Source of the DNA: Streptomyces mirabilis
GTDB lineage: Bacteria; Actinomycetota; Actinomycetes; Streptomycetales; Streptomycetaceae
Assembly (NCBI RefSeq): GCF_018310535.1
Contig: NZ_CP074102.1
Coordinates: forward strand, 372,001-436,000
Reading direction: 5' to 3'
Length of the DNA: 64,000 nt
In this document: in pieces, positions 31,776 to 43,209 of the stretch
Layout of the letters: the number at the start of each line of letters is the position of its first letter
How positions within the stretch are numbered: the first letter of the stretch is position 1
Notes under the pieces: model-generated
The model's input: only the letters and a program-made list of their open reading frames with translations
What the model was told of the DNA's origin: nothing
Database searches by the model: none
Made by a program: the position numbers and the translations under genes

Positions 31776-32813
31776 GTGGGTGACGAACGGCCCGATGTGC
31801 TGCTGACCGGGCTGCTCTTCTACGACCTCGTCCTCACCGGACTGGGGAAGCCGCCGACGGCCGGCGAGGAGATCTGGACCGAGGGCATGGGCGTGAGCCC
31901 CGGCGGCATCGCCAACCTGGCGGTCGCGGCCTCGCGCTTCGGTCTGCGCACCTCCCTGGCGACGGTCTTCGGCGACGACCACTACGGCGCGTACTGCCGT
32001 GAGGTCCTCGCCGACCAGGAGGGCATCGACCTCTCCCTGTCCCGCACCGCGGACGGCTGGCACACTCCCGTCACCGTCTCACTGGCCCACGGCAACGACC
32101 GGGCCCTGGTCACCCACGGCCAGGAACCGCCGTACTCGCAGGACGAGCTGATGGGCGACCCGCCCGAGGCCCGCACCGCCCTTGTGCACCTCGAGGCCGA
32201 GCCGCGCACCTGGCTCGCCAAGGCCGCCGCGGCCGGCACGCAGATCTACGCGGACGTCGGCTGGGACCCCACACAACAGTGGTCCCGCGACCTCCTCGAC
32301 CAGCTCTCCCTGTGCCACGCCTTCCTCCCGAACGAGACGGAGGCGATGGCGTACACGCGCACCGAGAGCGCGGTCGCGGCTCTGGGCACCCTGACCGAGC
32401 TGGTGCCGGTCGCCGTGGTCACCCGGGGCGGCGACGGCGCGGTCGCGGTGGACCAGACGACGGGCGAGTACGCGGAGGTGCCCGCCCTCCCCGTCGACGT
32501 CCTGGACGCGACGGGTGCCGGAGACGTCTTCGGCGCGAGCTTCGTCGCCGCCTCGCTCGGCGGCTGGCCGCTGGAGGAACGGCTGCGCTTCGCGGTACTG
32601 GCCGCGGGCCTGTCCGTACAACGGCACGGCGGTGCGCTCGCCGCGCCCGGCTGGTACGGCGTCCACCACTGGTGGCAGTCGCTCGAAGACCGTGAACTGC
32701 GGCGTGCGTACGGCTTCCTGGCCGACCGTCTCCCGGCGGACCCGGGCCCGCCCGTCCGCCCCGCCCCCGTGACCCCGCCCGACGCCACACGTCGGCCGGG
32801 CGCACCCCGATGA
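31776..32813 (+). CDS. PfkB-family carbohydrate kinase
   Basis: This 345-residue kinase has the first PfkB signature (GVSPGGIANLAVAASRFGL) and the second with the catalytic Asp (DVLDATGAGDVFGASFVAAS). It phosphorylates a sugar or related polyol at the expense of ATP. The C-terminus extends by about 40 Pro/Arg-rich residues after the fold. The GTG at 31776 has GAGAGG upstream. It is divergent from the DeoR/GH4/GH38 operon and first in the operon with the ABC importer. The substrate is probably a monosaccharide produced by the GH38, GH4 or GH2 enzymes. Confidence 0.86.
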   Translation: MGDERPDVLLTGLLFYDLVLTGLGKPPTAGEEIWTEGMGVSPGGIANLAVAASRFGLRTSLATVFGDDHYGAYCREVLADQEGIDLSLSRTADGWHTPVTVSLAHGNDRALVTHGQEPPYSQDELMGDPPEARTALVHLEAEPRTWLAKAAAAGTQIYADVGWDPTQQWSRDLLDQLSLCHAFLPNETEAMAYTRTESAVAALGTLTELVPVAVVTRGGDGAVAVDQTTGEYAEVPALPVDVLDATGAGDVFGASFVAASLGGWPLEERLRFAVLAAGLSVQRHGGALAAPGWYGVHHWWQSLEDRELRRAYGFLADRLPADPGPPVRPAPVTPPDATRRPGAPR

Positions 32814-32955
32814 CCCCACGCGCAACACCCCGCAAGACCCCCCGCATGACACGCACGACCCCACGCATCGCAACTCGAAACACCCCTCGCACGAACCCTT
32901 GCAAGACCCCACGTAACACCCCACGTACGCGAAGACCGAAAAGAACCGAAAGGCG
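32814..32955 (+). repeat. C/A-rich degenerate repeat leader
   Basis: The 142-bp gap between the kinase and the binding-protein gene is made of repeated ACCCC(A/G)CG-type units with few G residues. A frame starting at 32810 (overlapping the kinase stop, ATGA) would read as a Thr-Pro-Arg-repeat peptide running into the next gene's leader, but it is not counted as a gene. The strand would be poorly structured as RNA, which could favour ribosome loading on the binding-protein gene. Confidence 0.5.
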
Positions 32956-34251
32956 GTGGGAGCTGTGCGGCTCTCACGAAGGGGCCTGCTGCGCGCCGGC
33001 TTGGCCGGTACGGCCGCCACGGCCCTGGGCGGCCTGGCAACCGGCTGCGGCGTTCCGACCGGCTCGACCGGGCGCAACATGGTCCTGTGGTACTGGAGCG
33101 GCGGGCTGAGCCCGAAGGTCGTCCAGGATGCCAAGACCCGCTACGACAGCGCGGTGAACCTGCAGGCCATCCAGATCGGCGGCTACTACCGCTCGAAGCT
33201 GATGACCACGATGACCGGACGCGCCCACATCCCGGACATCGCCGGGCTCAAGGGCGAGGACATGGCCTCGTATCTGCCCAACTCCGACCAGTTCGTGGAC
33301 CTGCGCACGCTCGGTGCCGAGAAGCTCAAGGACCAGTACCTGCCCTGGAAATGGGACCAGGGCATCGCTCCGGACGGTTCGATGGTGGGCTTCCCGATCG
33401 ACTGCGGTCCGGTCGCGCACTACTACCAGCCCGCCGTCTTCCAGAAGGCCGGACTGGCGTACGAGCCCGAGGACGTCTCCAGGGAACTGGCCACCTGGGA
33501 CCAGTTCTTCGCGGCCGGCGAGCAGCTGAAGAAGCACCTCCCCGGCACGTTCATCCTGACCGACGCCCTCAGCGTCTTCGGCATCTCGGTCAACCAGACG
33601 ACCAAACGGTTCGTCGACAAGGACCGGCACTTCATCGGCGACCAGGAGCATGTACGCACCGCCTGGGACCGTTCCGTCGAGGCCACCCGTCGCGGACTCG
33701 TCTCGAAGATCATCAACGGTACGGCCGACAACACCTCGGCCACCGAGCGGGGTCTGCTGCCCAGCCAGCTGAACGCCTCCTGGGCGGCCGGCGACATCAA
33801 GCTCAACGTGCCGAAGACCAAGGGCAAGTGGCGGGTGGCCGCGTGTCCGGGCGGTCCCTCGAACATCGGCGGCTCGTTCCTCGCGATCACCAAGGCGTGC
33901 CGGGAGCCCGAGAAGGCCTTCGAGATGATCACCTGGATGCTCGACGCGAGCAACCAGGCCCAGGGCTTCGTCGACTCGGTGCTCTTCCCCTCGACCCCGG
34001 CGTCGTACGCGATGAAGAAGCTGCGCGAACCCGACGCCTTCTTCGGCGACCAGGTCACCATGGACGTCTTCGGTCCGGCGGCGCAGAACATCCCGGTCGC
34101 CTTCAACAGCCCGTACGACATCGCGCTGAGCACCCCGATCAACGACGAGCTGCGGAACTTCTCCGTCCTCGGCAAGGACCCGGACAAGGCCTGGAGGGAC
34201 GCCATGAGCAAGTGCCGGCGCATCGCGGACCACCTGGGGGTGAGTTACTGA
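32956..34251 (+). CDS. ABC sugar transporter, substrate-binding lipoprotein (Tat signal)
   Basis: This 431-residue protein has a twin-arginine signal and lipobox (LSRRGLLRAGLAGTAATALG then ATGC), so it is a Tat-exported lipoprotein. The mature part begins with the sugar-binding fold of family 1 extracellular solute-binding proteins (MVLWYWSGGLSPKVV; GYYRSKLMTTMTGRAHIPDI; PIDCGPVAHYYQPAVFQKAG; AFEMITWMLDASNQAQGFVD). It captures an oligosaccharide for the permeases that follow. The GTG at 32956 follows AAAGGCG; a GTG at 32965 is an alternative. Its stop codon overlaps the ATG of the next gene (TGATG), so the importer is coupled. Confidence 0.88.
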   Translation: MGAVRLSRRGLLRAGLAGTAATALGGLATGCGVPTGSTGRNMVLWYWSGGLSPKVVQDAKTRYDSAVNLQAIQIGGYYRSKLMTTMTGRAHIPDIAGLKGEDMASYLPNSDQFVDLRTLGAEKLKDQYLPWKWDQGIAPDGSMVGFPIDCGPVAHYYQPAVFQKAGLAYEPEDVSRELATWDQFFAAGEQLKKHLPGTFILTDALSVFGISVNQTTKRFVDKDRHFIGDQEHVRTAWDRSVEATRRGLVSKIINGTADNTSATERGLLPSQLNASWAAGDIKLNVPKTKGKWRVAACPGGPSNIGGSFLAITKACREPEKAFEMITWMLDASNQAQGFVDSVLFPSTPASYAMKKLREPDAFFGDQVTMDVFGPAAQNIPVAFNSPYDIALSTPINDELRNFSVLGKDPDKAWRDAMSKCRRIADHLGVSY

Positions 34252-35213
34252 TGGCTACCGCACCCGTGGTCGACACGCCCCGCGCGGCCCTCGCCGAGAC
34301 ACCCGTCACCCACCCCAAGAAGGGCATCCTCAGCTACTGGCGGCTGTACGCCGCGATCTCCCCCTTCTATCTGCTGTTCCTCGCCTTCGGTCTGATACCG
34401 GTCGGCTTCTCTCTCTATCTGTCGTTCCACCGCTGGGACGGCCTCGGCTCGATGGAGTTCGCGGGGCTCTCGCAGTACCGCTATCTGCTGTCGGACACCC
34501 AGTTCTGGACCTCGATCGGGAACACGATCATCATCTGGGCGCTGGCCACCTTCCCGATGATCTTCCTGGCGATGGTCACGGCCGTGATGCTCAACTCGGC
34601 CGTCCGCTTCAAGAACCTCTACCGCTTCGCCTACTTCCTGCCGAACGTCACCTCGATCGTCGCGGTCGCGATCATCTTCGGCTCGGTCTTCTCCACCAAC
34701 TTCGGCCTGGTCAACGCGTTCTTGCAGGCGATCGGCCTGGACCAGGTGGCCTGGCTGAACACACCGTGGGGCATCAAGGTCGCCATCGCCACGCTGATGA
34801 CCTGGCAGTGGACCGGCTACAACGCGATCATCTTCCTCGCGGGGCTCCAGACGATCCCGGGCGAGCTGTACGAGGCGGCGCGGATGGACGGCGCCGGGCC
34901 CATCCAGACCTTCTTCCGGATCACGCTGCCGCTGATGCGTCCGGTGCTGCTGTTCGTGCTCATCATCTCGACGGTCACGGGACTGCAGACGTTCTCCGAA
35001 CCGCAGGTGCTGCTGCAGACCACGGACAACAACTCGTCGTTCGCGGGCGGTCCCGGCCACTCCGGCCAGACCATGGTCCTCTACTTCTTCCAGCAGACCT
35101 TCGACAACAACGACTTCGGTTACGGCGCCGCCGTGGCCTGGGGCATCTTCCTCGTCGTCATCATCTTCTCGATCATCAACTGGCGCCTGGTGCAGCGCCG
35201 GGGCGAAGACTAG
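34251..35213 (+). CDS. ABC sugar transporter permease, MalF-like
   Basis: This 320-residue membrane protein has a first helix (LYAAISPFYLLFLAFGLIPVG) and five more. The EAA-type coupling motif ELYEAARMDGAGPIQTFFRITLPLM is the site where the ATPase docks. It is homologous to MalF/UgpA permeases of carbohydrate importers. It works with the MalG-like permease at 35226. No ATPase gene is in the cluster, so it likely uses a shared MsiK-type ATPase, as is usual for Streptomyces sugar importers. Confidence 0.9.
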   Translation: MATAPVVDTPRAALAETPVTHPKKGILSYWRLYAAISPFYLLFLAFGLIPVGFSLYLSFHRWDGLGSMEFAGLSQYRYLLSDTQFWTSIGNTIIIWALATFPMIFLAMVTAVMLNSAVRFKNLYRFAYFLPNVTSIVAVAIIFGSVFSTNFGLVNAFLQAIGLDQVAWLNTPWGIKVAIATLMTWQWTGYNAIIFLAGLQTIPGELYEAARMDGAGPIQTFFRITLPLMRPVLLFVLIISTVTGLQTFSEPQVLLQTTDNNSSFAGGPGHSGQTMVLYFFQQTFDNNDFGYGAAVAWGIFLVVIIFSIINWRLVQRRGED

Positions 35214-35225
35214 GGAGGCCCCACC

Positions 35226-36109
35226 ATGGCAATCCTCAAGGGTTCATCGGCCTCCATGAAGGGGGCGGGGCGCAGGTCGGCCATCAAGGGGTCACAGCGC
35301 CGGGGCATCGCCCTCCACCTCTCCCTGATCATCGGTCTGCTGCTCTCGGTCTTCCCGTTCTACTGGGCCGTGATCATGTCGACGCACTCGTCGACGGAGA
35401 TCTTCTCCTACCCGCCGAAGCTGCTGCCCGGTACGCACTTCCTCGAGAACGTCCGCAACCTCTTCGACAACGTCGACTTCTTCGGGTCGATGTTCAACTC
35501 GCTGCTGGTCGCGTGCTCGGTGACCGTCCTGGTCCTGTTCTTCGACTCGCTGGCCGCGTTCGTGTTCGCCAAGTTCCAGTTCCCGGGCCGCCGGGTGCTG
35601 TTCGCGCTGATGATGGTGATCTTCATGGTCCCGGCGCAGCTCCAGGCGATCCCGCAGTTCGTGATCATGGCGAAGCTGGGCTGGATCGGCTCGATGACCG
35701 CGCTGATCGTCCCGGCGGCGGCCAACGCGTTCGGCATCTTCTGGATGCGCCAGTACATGAAGAGCGCGATCCACGACGAGCTGATCGACGCCTCGAAGCT
35801 GGACGGGGCAGGCTTCCTGCGCCAGTACTGGCACGTGGCGCTCCCGGTGGTCCGGCCGGGCCTCGCCTTCCTCGGCATCTTCACCTTCATGGGCCAGTGG
35901 AACGACTACGCCTGGCCGCTGATCGCCCTCACCAACCCGGACAACGTGACCCTCCAGGTCGCGCTCTCCCAGCTGAACGGTGTCCACGGCACCACCGACT
36001 ACGGAATGGTCATGACCGGCGCACTTCTCGCCCTCATCCCGCTGCTGATCGTCTTCGCGATCGGCGCCAAGCAGATCATCGCGGATCTCGGCAAGGGGGC
36101 CATCCGCTG

Positions 36110-36110
<1 letters not shown>
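35226..36110 (+). CDS. ABC sugar transporter permease, MalG-like
   Basis: This 294-residue protein has six hydrophobic segments, starting with HLSLIIGLLLSVFPFYWAVI, and the EAA-type loop DELIDASKLDGAGFLRQYWHVALPVV. It pairs with the MalF-like permease 12 bp upstream to form the channel. RBS AGGGAGG lies just before the ATG. The last base of its stop codon is the first base of the GH2 ATG (TGATG), so the enzyme that acts on the imported sugar is translationally coupled to the importer. Confidence 0.9.
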
Positions 36111-39028
<2,918 letters not shown>

Positions 39029-39138
39029 CCCGCCCGCGGCGCGCCGCCTGTCCGACCGCCTCGACCCGTTCGACCCGACTCGACGCTCGACCTGACTCGA
39101 ACTCCTCACTGACCTTTTCGCACCTTCATGGAGCAGAC

Positions 39139-40983
39139 GTGTGTACTTCGCATGACCAGGCGACGGAGGCCGAGCAGGTCGGCGCCGGCAGACGCAACTT
39201 CCTGCGGGCCACGGCCCTGATCGGCGCGGCGGCCACCACCTCGGTCGCCCTGCCCGCGGTGACGGCACAGGCGGCGACGCGTGAGGCGAACTGGTGGCCC
39301 GACGCCGACAGCCGCCGCTTCACGCTCGCCGTCATGCCCGACACGCAGTACCTCTTCGACGGGCCGAGCATCAACCCCGCGCCGATCGAGGCCTCGCTGC
39401 GCTATCTCCTGGAGCACGGCAAGGACGAGAACATCGTCTTCCTCTCGCACCTGGGTGACCTCACCGAGAACGGGGCGCAGCCCGAATTCGCCGCCGCGGG
39501 CAAGGCGTTCGAGCTGCTCGACCGGCGCGGCGTCGGCTACAGCGTGCTCGCCGGCAACCACGACATCAGGTCGTCCACGAACGACCAGCGGGGCGAGACC
39601 CCCTACCTGGACGTCTTCGGCCCGCAGCGCTTCCAGAGCAAGCGCACGTTCGGTGGCGCCTCGACGGACGGCTACAACACCTTCCACCTGTTCCGGGCGG
39701 CGGGCATGGAGTGGCTCGTCCTCGCCCTGGACTGGCGGCTTTCGTCGCAGGGTTACGCGTGGGCGAAGGACGTCATCGCCCAGCACCCGAAGACGCCGGT
39801 CATCCTCACCACGCACGAGCTGGTCGTGGACGACGACACCCTGTCCTCGTACGGTCAGCAGCTCTGGGACCAGCTCATCCACGACCACGACCAGATCTTC
39901 CTGACCCTGAACGGGCACTACTGGCCCGCCGCCCGCGCCACCCGCACCAACGCGGCCGGGCACGACGTCCACCTCCACCTGACGAACTATCAGAACCGTT
40001 ACTACGGCGGCGCGGCGATGATCCGCCTCTACCGCTTCGACCTCGACCGCAACACCATCGACGTCGAGACCATCTCGCCGTGGATCCTGGGCCGGGCGGC
40101 CAAGGGCCTCAACGAGCTGGAGCGGCAGGAGATCGAACTCAGCGGCGACGCCGACCGGTTCTCGGTCGGCGTCGACTTCGAGGACCGCTTCGCGGGCTTC
40201 GCGCCGGTGCCCGTCCGCTCGTCGCGCCCGGTGTCCGAGATGCTGGTCCGGGGCACGGTCGCGTACTGGCGCTTCGACGGACACGCGGACGGTACGGCGG
40301 CCGAGGGCACGGTCCGCGACCGGTCCGGGCACGGCAACGACCTGACCGTGGTCAGGGTCGGCGACAGCGCCCTCACCTGGTCCTCGGCCCACCACCCCGA
40401 CCAGCCGGGCCACGGCAGCCTCTTCTTCCAGGGCGGCAAGCCCCCGCTGAAGGGCGCGTATCTGCGCACGGTCGACGGGGCCCCCATCAACTCGGCGACC
40501 TTCAAGCGCGGTTACACCATCGAGGCCTTCTACCAGCTCCCCGCCGACTGGGACGCCTCGCACAACGCCTGGGCCTCGCTGATCAGCCGTACCGGCACGG
40601 GTGGTGGCGCGGGCAAGACCGCCGACGACCCGGACGAGCCGCTCGCCACGCTCTCCCTGTCCGACGGGCCCGGCCCGCAGTGGGCCGTCCGGCCGCTCAA
40701 CCAGCAGGGCATCGTCACCAATTGGGGCGACGAGACGGCCCGCGAGCAGTGGTGGCACGTCGCCGTCGTCAACGACGGCTCGCACACCACGATGTACGTC
40801 CAGGGCTGCCCGGTCGCACGCAACCCGCACACCGTCGCCGTCGGCCTCACCTCGCTCGGGCTGCCCTGGCTGCTCGGCGGCTACGAGTACGCGGGCAAGA
40901 TCGACCAGATCCTGCACGGACGGCTCGGCGACGTACGCGTCGTCGAACGGGCGCTGTCCGTCTCACAGTTCATGAACCACTGA
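39139..40983 (+). CDS. Tat-exported calcineurin-like phosphoesterase with a LamG domain
   Basis: This 614-residue protein starts with a Tat signal (GRRNFLRATALIGAAATTSV, cleavage near TAQAAT). The metallophosphoesterase domain has MPDTQYLF, LSHLGDLTENG (GDxxE), VLAGNHDIRSS (GNHD), VILTTHELV and LTLNGHYWPA (GHxxP). After residue 365 a concanavalin/LamG-type domain begins (TVAYWRFDGHADGTAAEGTV, then YTIEAFYQLPADWD, WWHVAVVNDGSHTTMYVQG), which usually binds sugars. The GTG at 39139 follows GGAG by 5 bases. Exported and next to glycoside genes, it would remove phosphate or break phosphodiesters on an extracellular glycan. Confidence 0.85.
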   Translation: MCTSHDQATEAEQVGAGRRNFLRATALIGAAATTSVALPAVTAQAATREANWWPDADSRRFTLAVMPDTQYLFDGPSINPAPIEASLRYLLEHGKDENIVFLSHLGDLTENGAQPEFAAAGKAFELLDRRGVGYSVLAGNHDIRSSTNDQRGETPYLDVFGPQRFQSKRTFGGASTDGYNTFHLFRAAGMEWLVLALDWRLSSQGYAWAKDVIAQHPKTPVILTTHELVVDDDTLSSYGQQLWDQLIHDHDQIFLTLNGHYWPAARATRTNAAGHDVHLHLTNYQNRYYGGAAMIRLYRFDLDRNTIDVETISPWILGRAAKGLNELERQEIELSGDADRFSVGVDFEDRFAGFAPVPVRSSRPVSEMLVRGTVAYWRFDGHADGTAAEGTVRDRSGHGNDLTVVRVGDSALTWSSAHHPDQPGHGSLFFQGGKPPLKGAYLRTVDGAPINSATFKRGYTIEAFYQLPADWDASHNAWASLISRTGTGGGAGKTADDPDEPLATLSLSDGPGPQWAVRPLNQQGIVTNWGDETAREQWWHVAVVNDGSHTTMYVQGCPVARNPHTVAVGLTSLGLPWLLGGYEYAGKIDQILHGRLGDVRVVERALSVSQFMNH

Positions 40984-41042
40984 GCCGTCTCCGCCACCGG
41001 TGGCCCCGAAGACCTTCTGACTCCCCGAGGGAGAACTTCCGC

Positions 41043-42713
41043 ATGTCCGAGCAGCAACTGCCCGCCTGGGCCGATCCATCCGTCTCCCCCGCCGCGCTGG
41101 ACCCGCAAGGCATGTCACGGCGCGGGCTGCTGCGCAGCGCCGGCCTGTTCGGGGCGGCCTTCGCGGTCGGCTCGCTCGCCACGCCCGCGACGGCCGACTC
41201 ACGGCGCCTCGGCGGAAGCGACCCGCGCCTCGCCTATCTCGTCGGCGACCACCACGTCCACTCCGTGTACAGCCACGACGCGAAGTACACGTTCTCCCAG
41301 CTCGCCCAGGCGAGCGCCGAGTACGGCCTGGACTGGATGGTCTTCAACGAGCACTCCAACTTCGGGCACGCCAACTACGGCGCCCAGCTGGAGCACCAGG
41401 AGATCCTGAAGGCGCGCGCCGAGAACCCGCGTCAGCTGATCTTCCAGGGTCTGGAGTGGTACATACCGGGCGCCGAGCACGCCACCGTCTTCGCGGCGCC
41501 CGGCCGGCACGAGGTGGATCTGCTCACGAAGTTCGAACTCGCCTACGACGGCAAGCTGTTGGGCTACACGGCGGGCTCGCCGACCAGCCCCGACACGGCC
41601 CGCAACGAGGCCCACGCGGTCAAGGCGGTCAAGTGGCTCGCGGAGCAGCGCCGCACCGGCTACGTCGACGACGTGCTCGTCCTCGCCAACCACCCCACGC
41701 GCCTGGGCATCGACTCCCCGCACGAGATACGGAACTGGCGGGACGCGGCGCCCGAGATCATGATCGGCATGGAGGGCGCGCCCGGCGCCCAGGGCGGCGG
41801 CATCCCGGGCTGGGTCGGCTCGGGCCAGCAGCGCGGCGAGTACACCAACAAGCCGTCCGCGGACTCCTTCGCGGGCTACCCGGAGAACGCCTACGTCCTG
41901 TACGGCGGCTTCGACTGGATGACGGCGACCGTCGGCGGCATGTGGGACGCGATGCTCGCCGAGGGCAGGCTGTTCACCATCACCACCAACTCCGATGTGC
42001 ACCGCGTCGTCTTCGACACCTGGAAGAACGGCGACTGGGCACCCGGGCAGAACTTCGACAACACCGGGCACATCCCCGACCCGGTGAACACCGACTCCCA
42101 GCAGCCGGGCGGCGACTTCTGGCCCGGCCAGTTCAGCCGCACCCACGTGGGCGTGACCCGCTACGGCTACCGCGCCGTGATGGCGGGCCTGCGCGCGGGC
42201 CGCGTCTGGCTCGACCACGGGCACCTGCTCGACGGGCTCGACGTCCGGGTGAAGCGGGACTGCGACCACGGTCCGGGTGTCACCATGGGTGGCCGGATCC
42301 GCGTCCGCAAGGGCGAGAAGCTCACGCTGTCGGTCACCGTGACGACCGCCTCGCGCGCCAACCCCCATGGAATCCTGCCGGAGTTGGCGCACGTCGACGT
42401 GATCCGCGGCGCGGTGCGCGGCCCGGCCGCCGACCGCGACGACTGGCGCGCGCCCGACACCAAGGTCGTCCGCACGGTGGACGTGAGCGGCCGCAAGGGC
42501 ACGTACACCCTGCGCATCCCGCTGGCCGCCGGTGACGAGTCCTTCTACGTACGGCTGCGCGGCAGCGACGGCAACCGCAACGGTACGGGCTACCTGGGCG
42601 CCTCGATCGACCCGCACGGCCCGATTCCGCACGTGCCCGGAAACGGTGACCCGTGGGTCGACACGTGGTTCTACGCGAACCCCGTGTTCGTCGACGTGGT
42701 GGGCGGCCGGTAG
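41043..42713 (+). CDS. Tat-exported PHP-domain (CehA/McbA-type) metallohydrolase
   Basis: The 556-residue precursor has a Tat signal (MSRRGLLRSAGLFGAAFAVG, cleavage near TPATADS). The PHP domain begins at YLVGDHHVHSVYSHDAKYTF (HxH metal site), continues with WMVFNEHSNFGHANYG and LANHPTRLGID, and contains later His/Asp sites (TTNSDVHRVVFDT). PHP domains hydrolyse phosphate monoesters, and CehA/McbA relatives also act on carbamates. A beta-rich C-terminal domain ends the protein. GAGGGAG precedes the ATG at 41043. It is the last gene of the operon; its substrate is unknown. Confidence 0.82.
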   Translation: MSEQQLPAWADPSVSPAALDPQGMSRRGLLRSAGLFGAAFAVGSLATPATADSRRLGGSDPRLAYLVGDHHVHSVYSHDAKYTFSQLAQASAEYGLDWMVFNEHSNFGHANYGAQLEHQEILKARAENPRQLIFQGLEWYIPGAEHATVFAAPGRHEVDLLTKFELAYDGKLLGYTAGSPTSPDTARNEAHAVKAVKWLAEQRRTGYVDDVLVLANHPTRLGIDSPHEIRNWRDAAPEIMIGMEGAPGAQGGGIPGWVGSGQQRGEYTNKPSADSFAGYPENAYVLYGGFDWMTATVGGMWDAMLAEGRLFTITTNSDVHRVVFDTWKNGDWAPGQNFDNTGHIPDPVNTDSQQPGGDFWPGQFSRTHVGVTRYGYRAVMAGLRAGRVWLDHGHLLDGLDVRVKRDCDHGPGVTMGGRIRVRKGEKLTLSVTVTTASRANPHGILPELAHVDVIRGAVRGPAADRDDWRAPDTKVVRTVDVSGRKGTYTLRIPLAAGDESFYVRLRGSDGNRNGTGYLGASIDPHGPIPHVPGNGDPWVDTWFYANPVFVDVVGGR

Positions 42714-42723
42714 GGAGAACAGC

Positions 42724-42746
42724 CGTCTGACGAGGACCGTCAGGCG
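42724..42746. terminator. Bidirectional terminator between the PHP and MaoC genes
   Basis: CGTCTGACG pairs with CGTCAGGCG (one wobble) around a 5-base loop, between convergent genes. The stem overlaps the MaoC stop codon. Confidence 0.65.
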
Positions 42747-43195
42747 TAGAAGCGCGACAGGCTCTGGAGGACGGCGGCGGGCTTCCCGCCGCCGTCGATC
42801 TCCACCGTCCCGTCGACGGCGATCTGCACCCCGCCCGGCACGTCCTCGACCGAGGCGAGCCTCGCGACCAGCCGGATGCGCGAGCCGACCTTCACCGGGG
42901 CGGGGAAACGCACCTTGTTCAGACCGTAGTTGACCTTCGTCGACACGCCCTCGACCTCCAGCAGCTCGGTGAAGAGCGGGATGAAGAGGGAGAGGGTCAG
43001 ATAGCCGTGCGCGATGGGCGCGCCGAAGGGGCCCCCGGCGGCCTTCTCCGGGTCGACATGGATCCACTGGTGGTCGCCGGTGGCGTCGGCGAAGGTGTTG
43101 ATCCGCTCCTGGGTGACCTCGATCCACTCGCTGGTGCCGAGGTCGCCGCCGGCGAGCTTCTTGAGCTCGTCGAGACCGTTCACGGTGATGCTCAT
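42740..43195 (-). CDS. MaoC-like (R)-enoyl-CoA hydratase
   Basis: This 151-residue hot-dog protein has the hydratase signature FADATGDHQWIHVDPEKAAGGPFGAPIAHGYLTL (catalytic Asp and His) and the NKVRFPAPVKVGSRIR strand of MaoC proteins. It adds water across the double bond of an enoyl-CoA. The ATG at 43195 has AAGGAAG upstream. It is the last gene of the operon SDR - amidohydrolase - CoA ligase - MaoC. With the SDR it can make two steps of beta-oxidation. Confidence 0.88.
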   Translation of the reverse strand: MSITVNGLDELKKLAGGDLGTSEWIEVTQERINTFADATGDHQWIHVDPEKAAGGPFGAPIAHGYLTLSLFIPLFTELLEVEGVSTKVNYGLNKVRFPAPVKVGSRIRLVARLASVEDVPGGVQIAVDGTVEIDGGGKPAAVLQSLSRFYA

Positions 43196-43209
43196 GAGCA
43201 CTTCCTTGC

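Noticed and set aside
32810..33109. Thr-Pro-Arg-repeat open frame overlapping the kinase stop
   Set aside because: Simple-sequence composition and no conservation evidence; listed as a repeat leader instead of a gene.
39711..41042. Long frame inside the phosphoesterase gene that runs into the PHP gene
   Set aside because: Arg/Pro/Gly-rich shadow frame; the PHP protein starts with its own ATG and ribosome-binding site at 41043.
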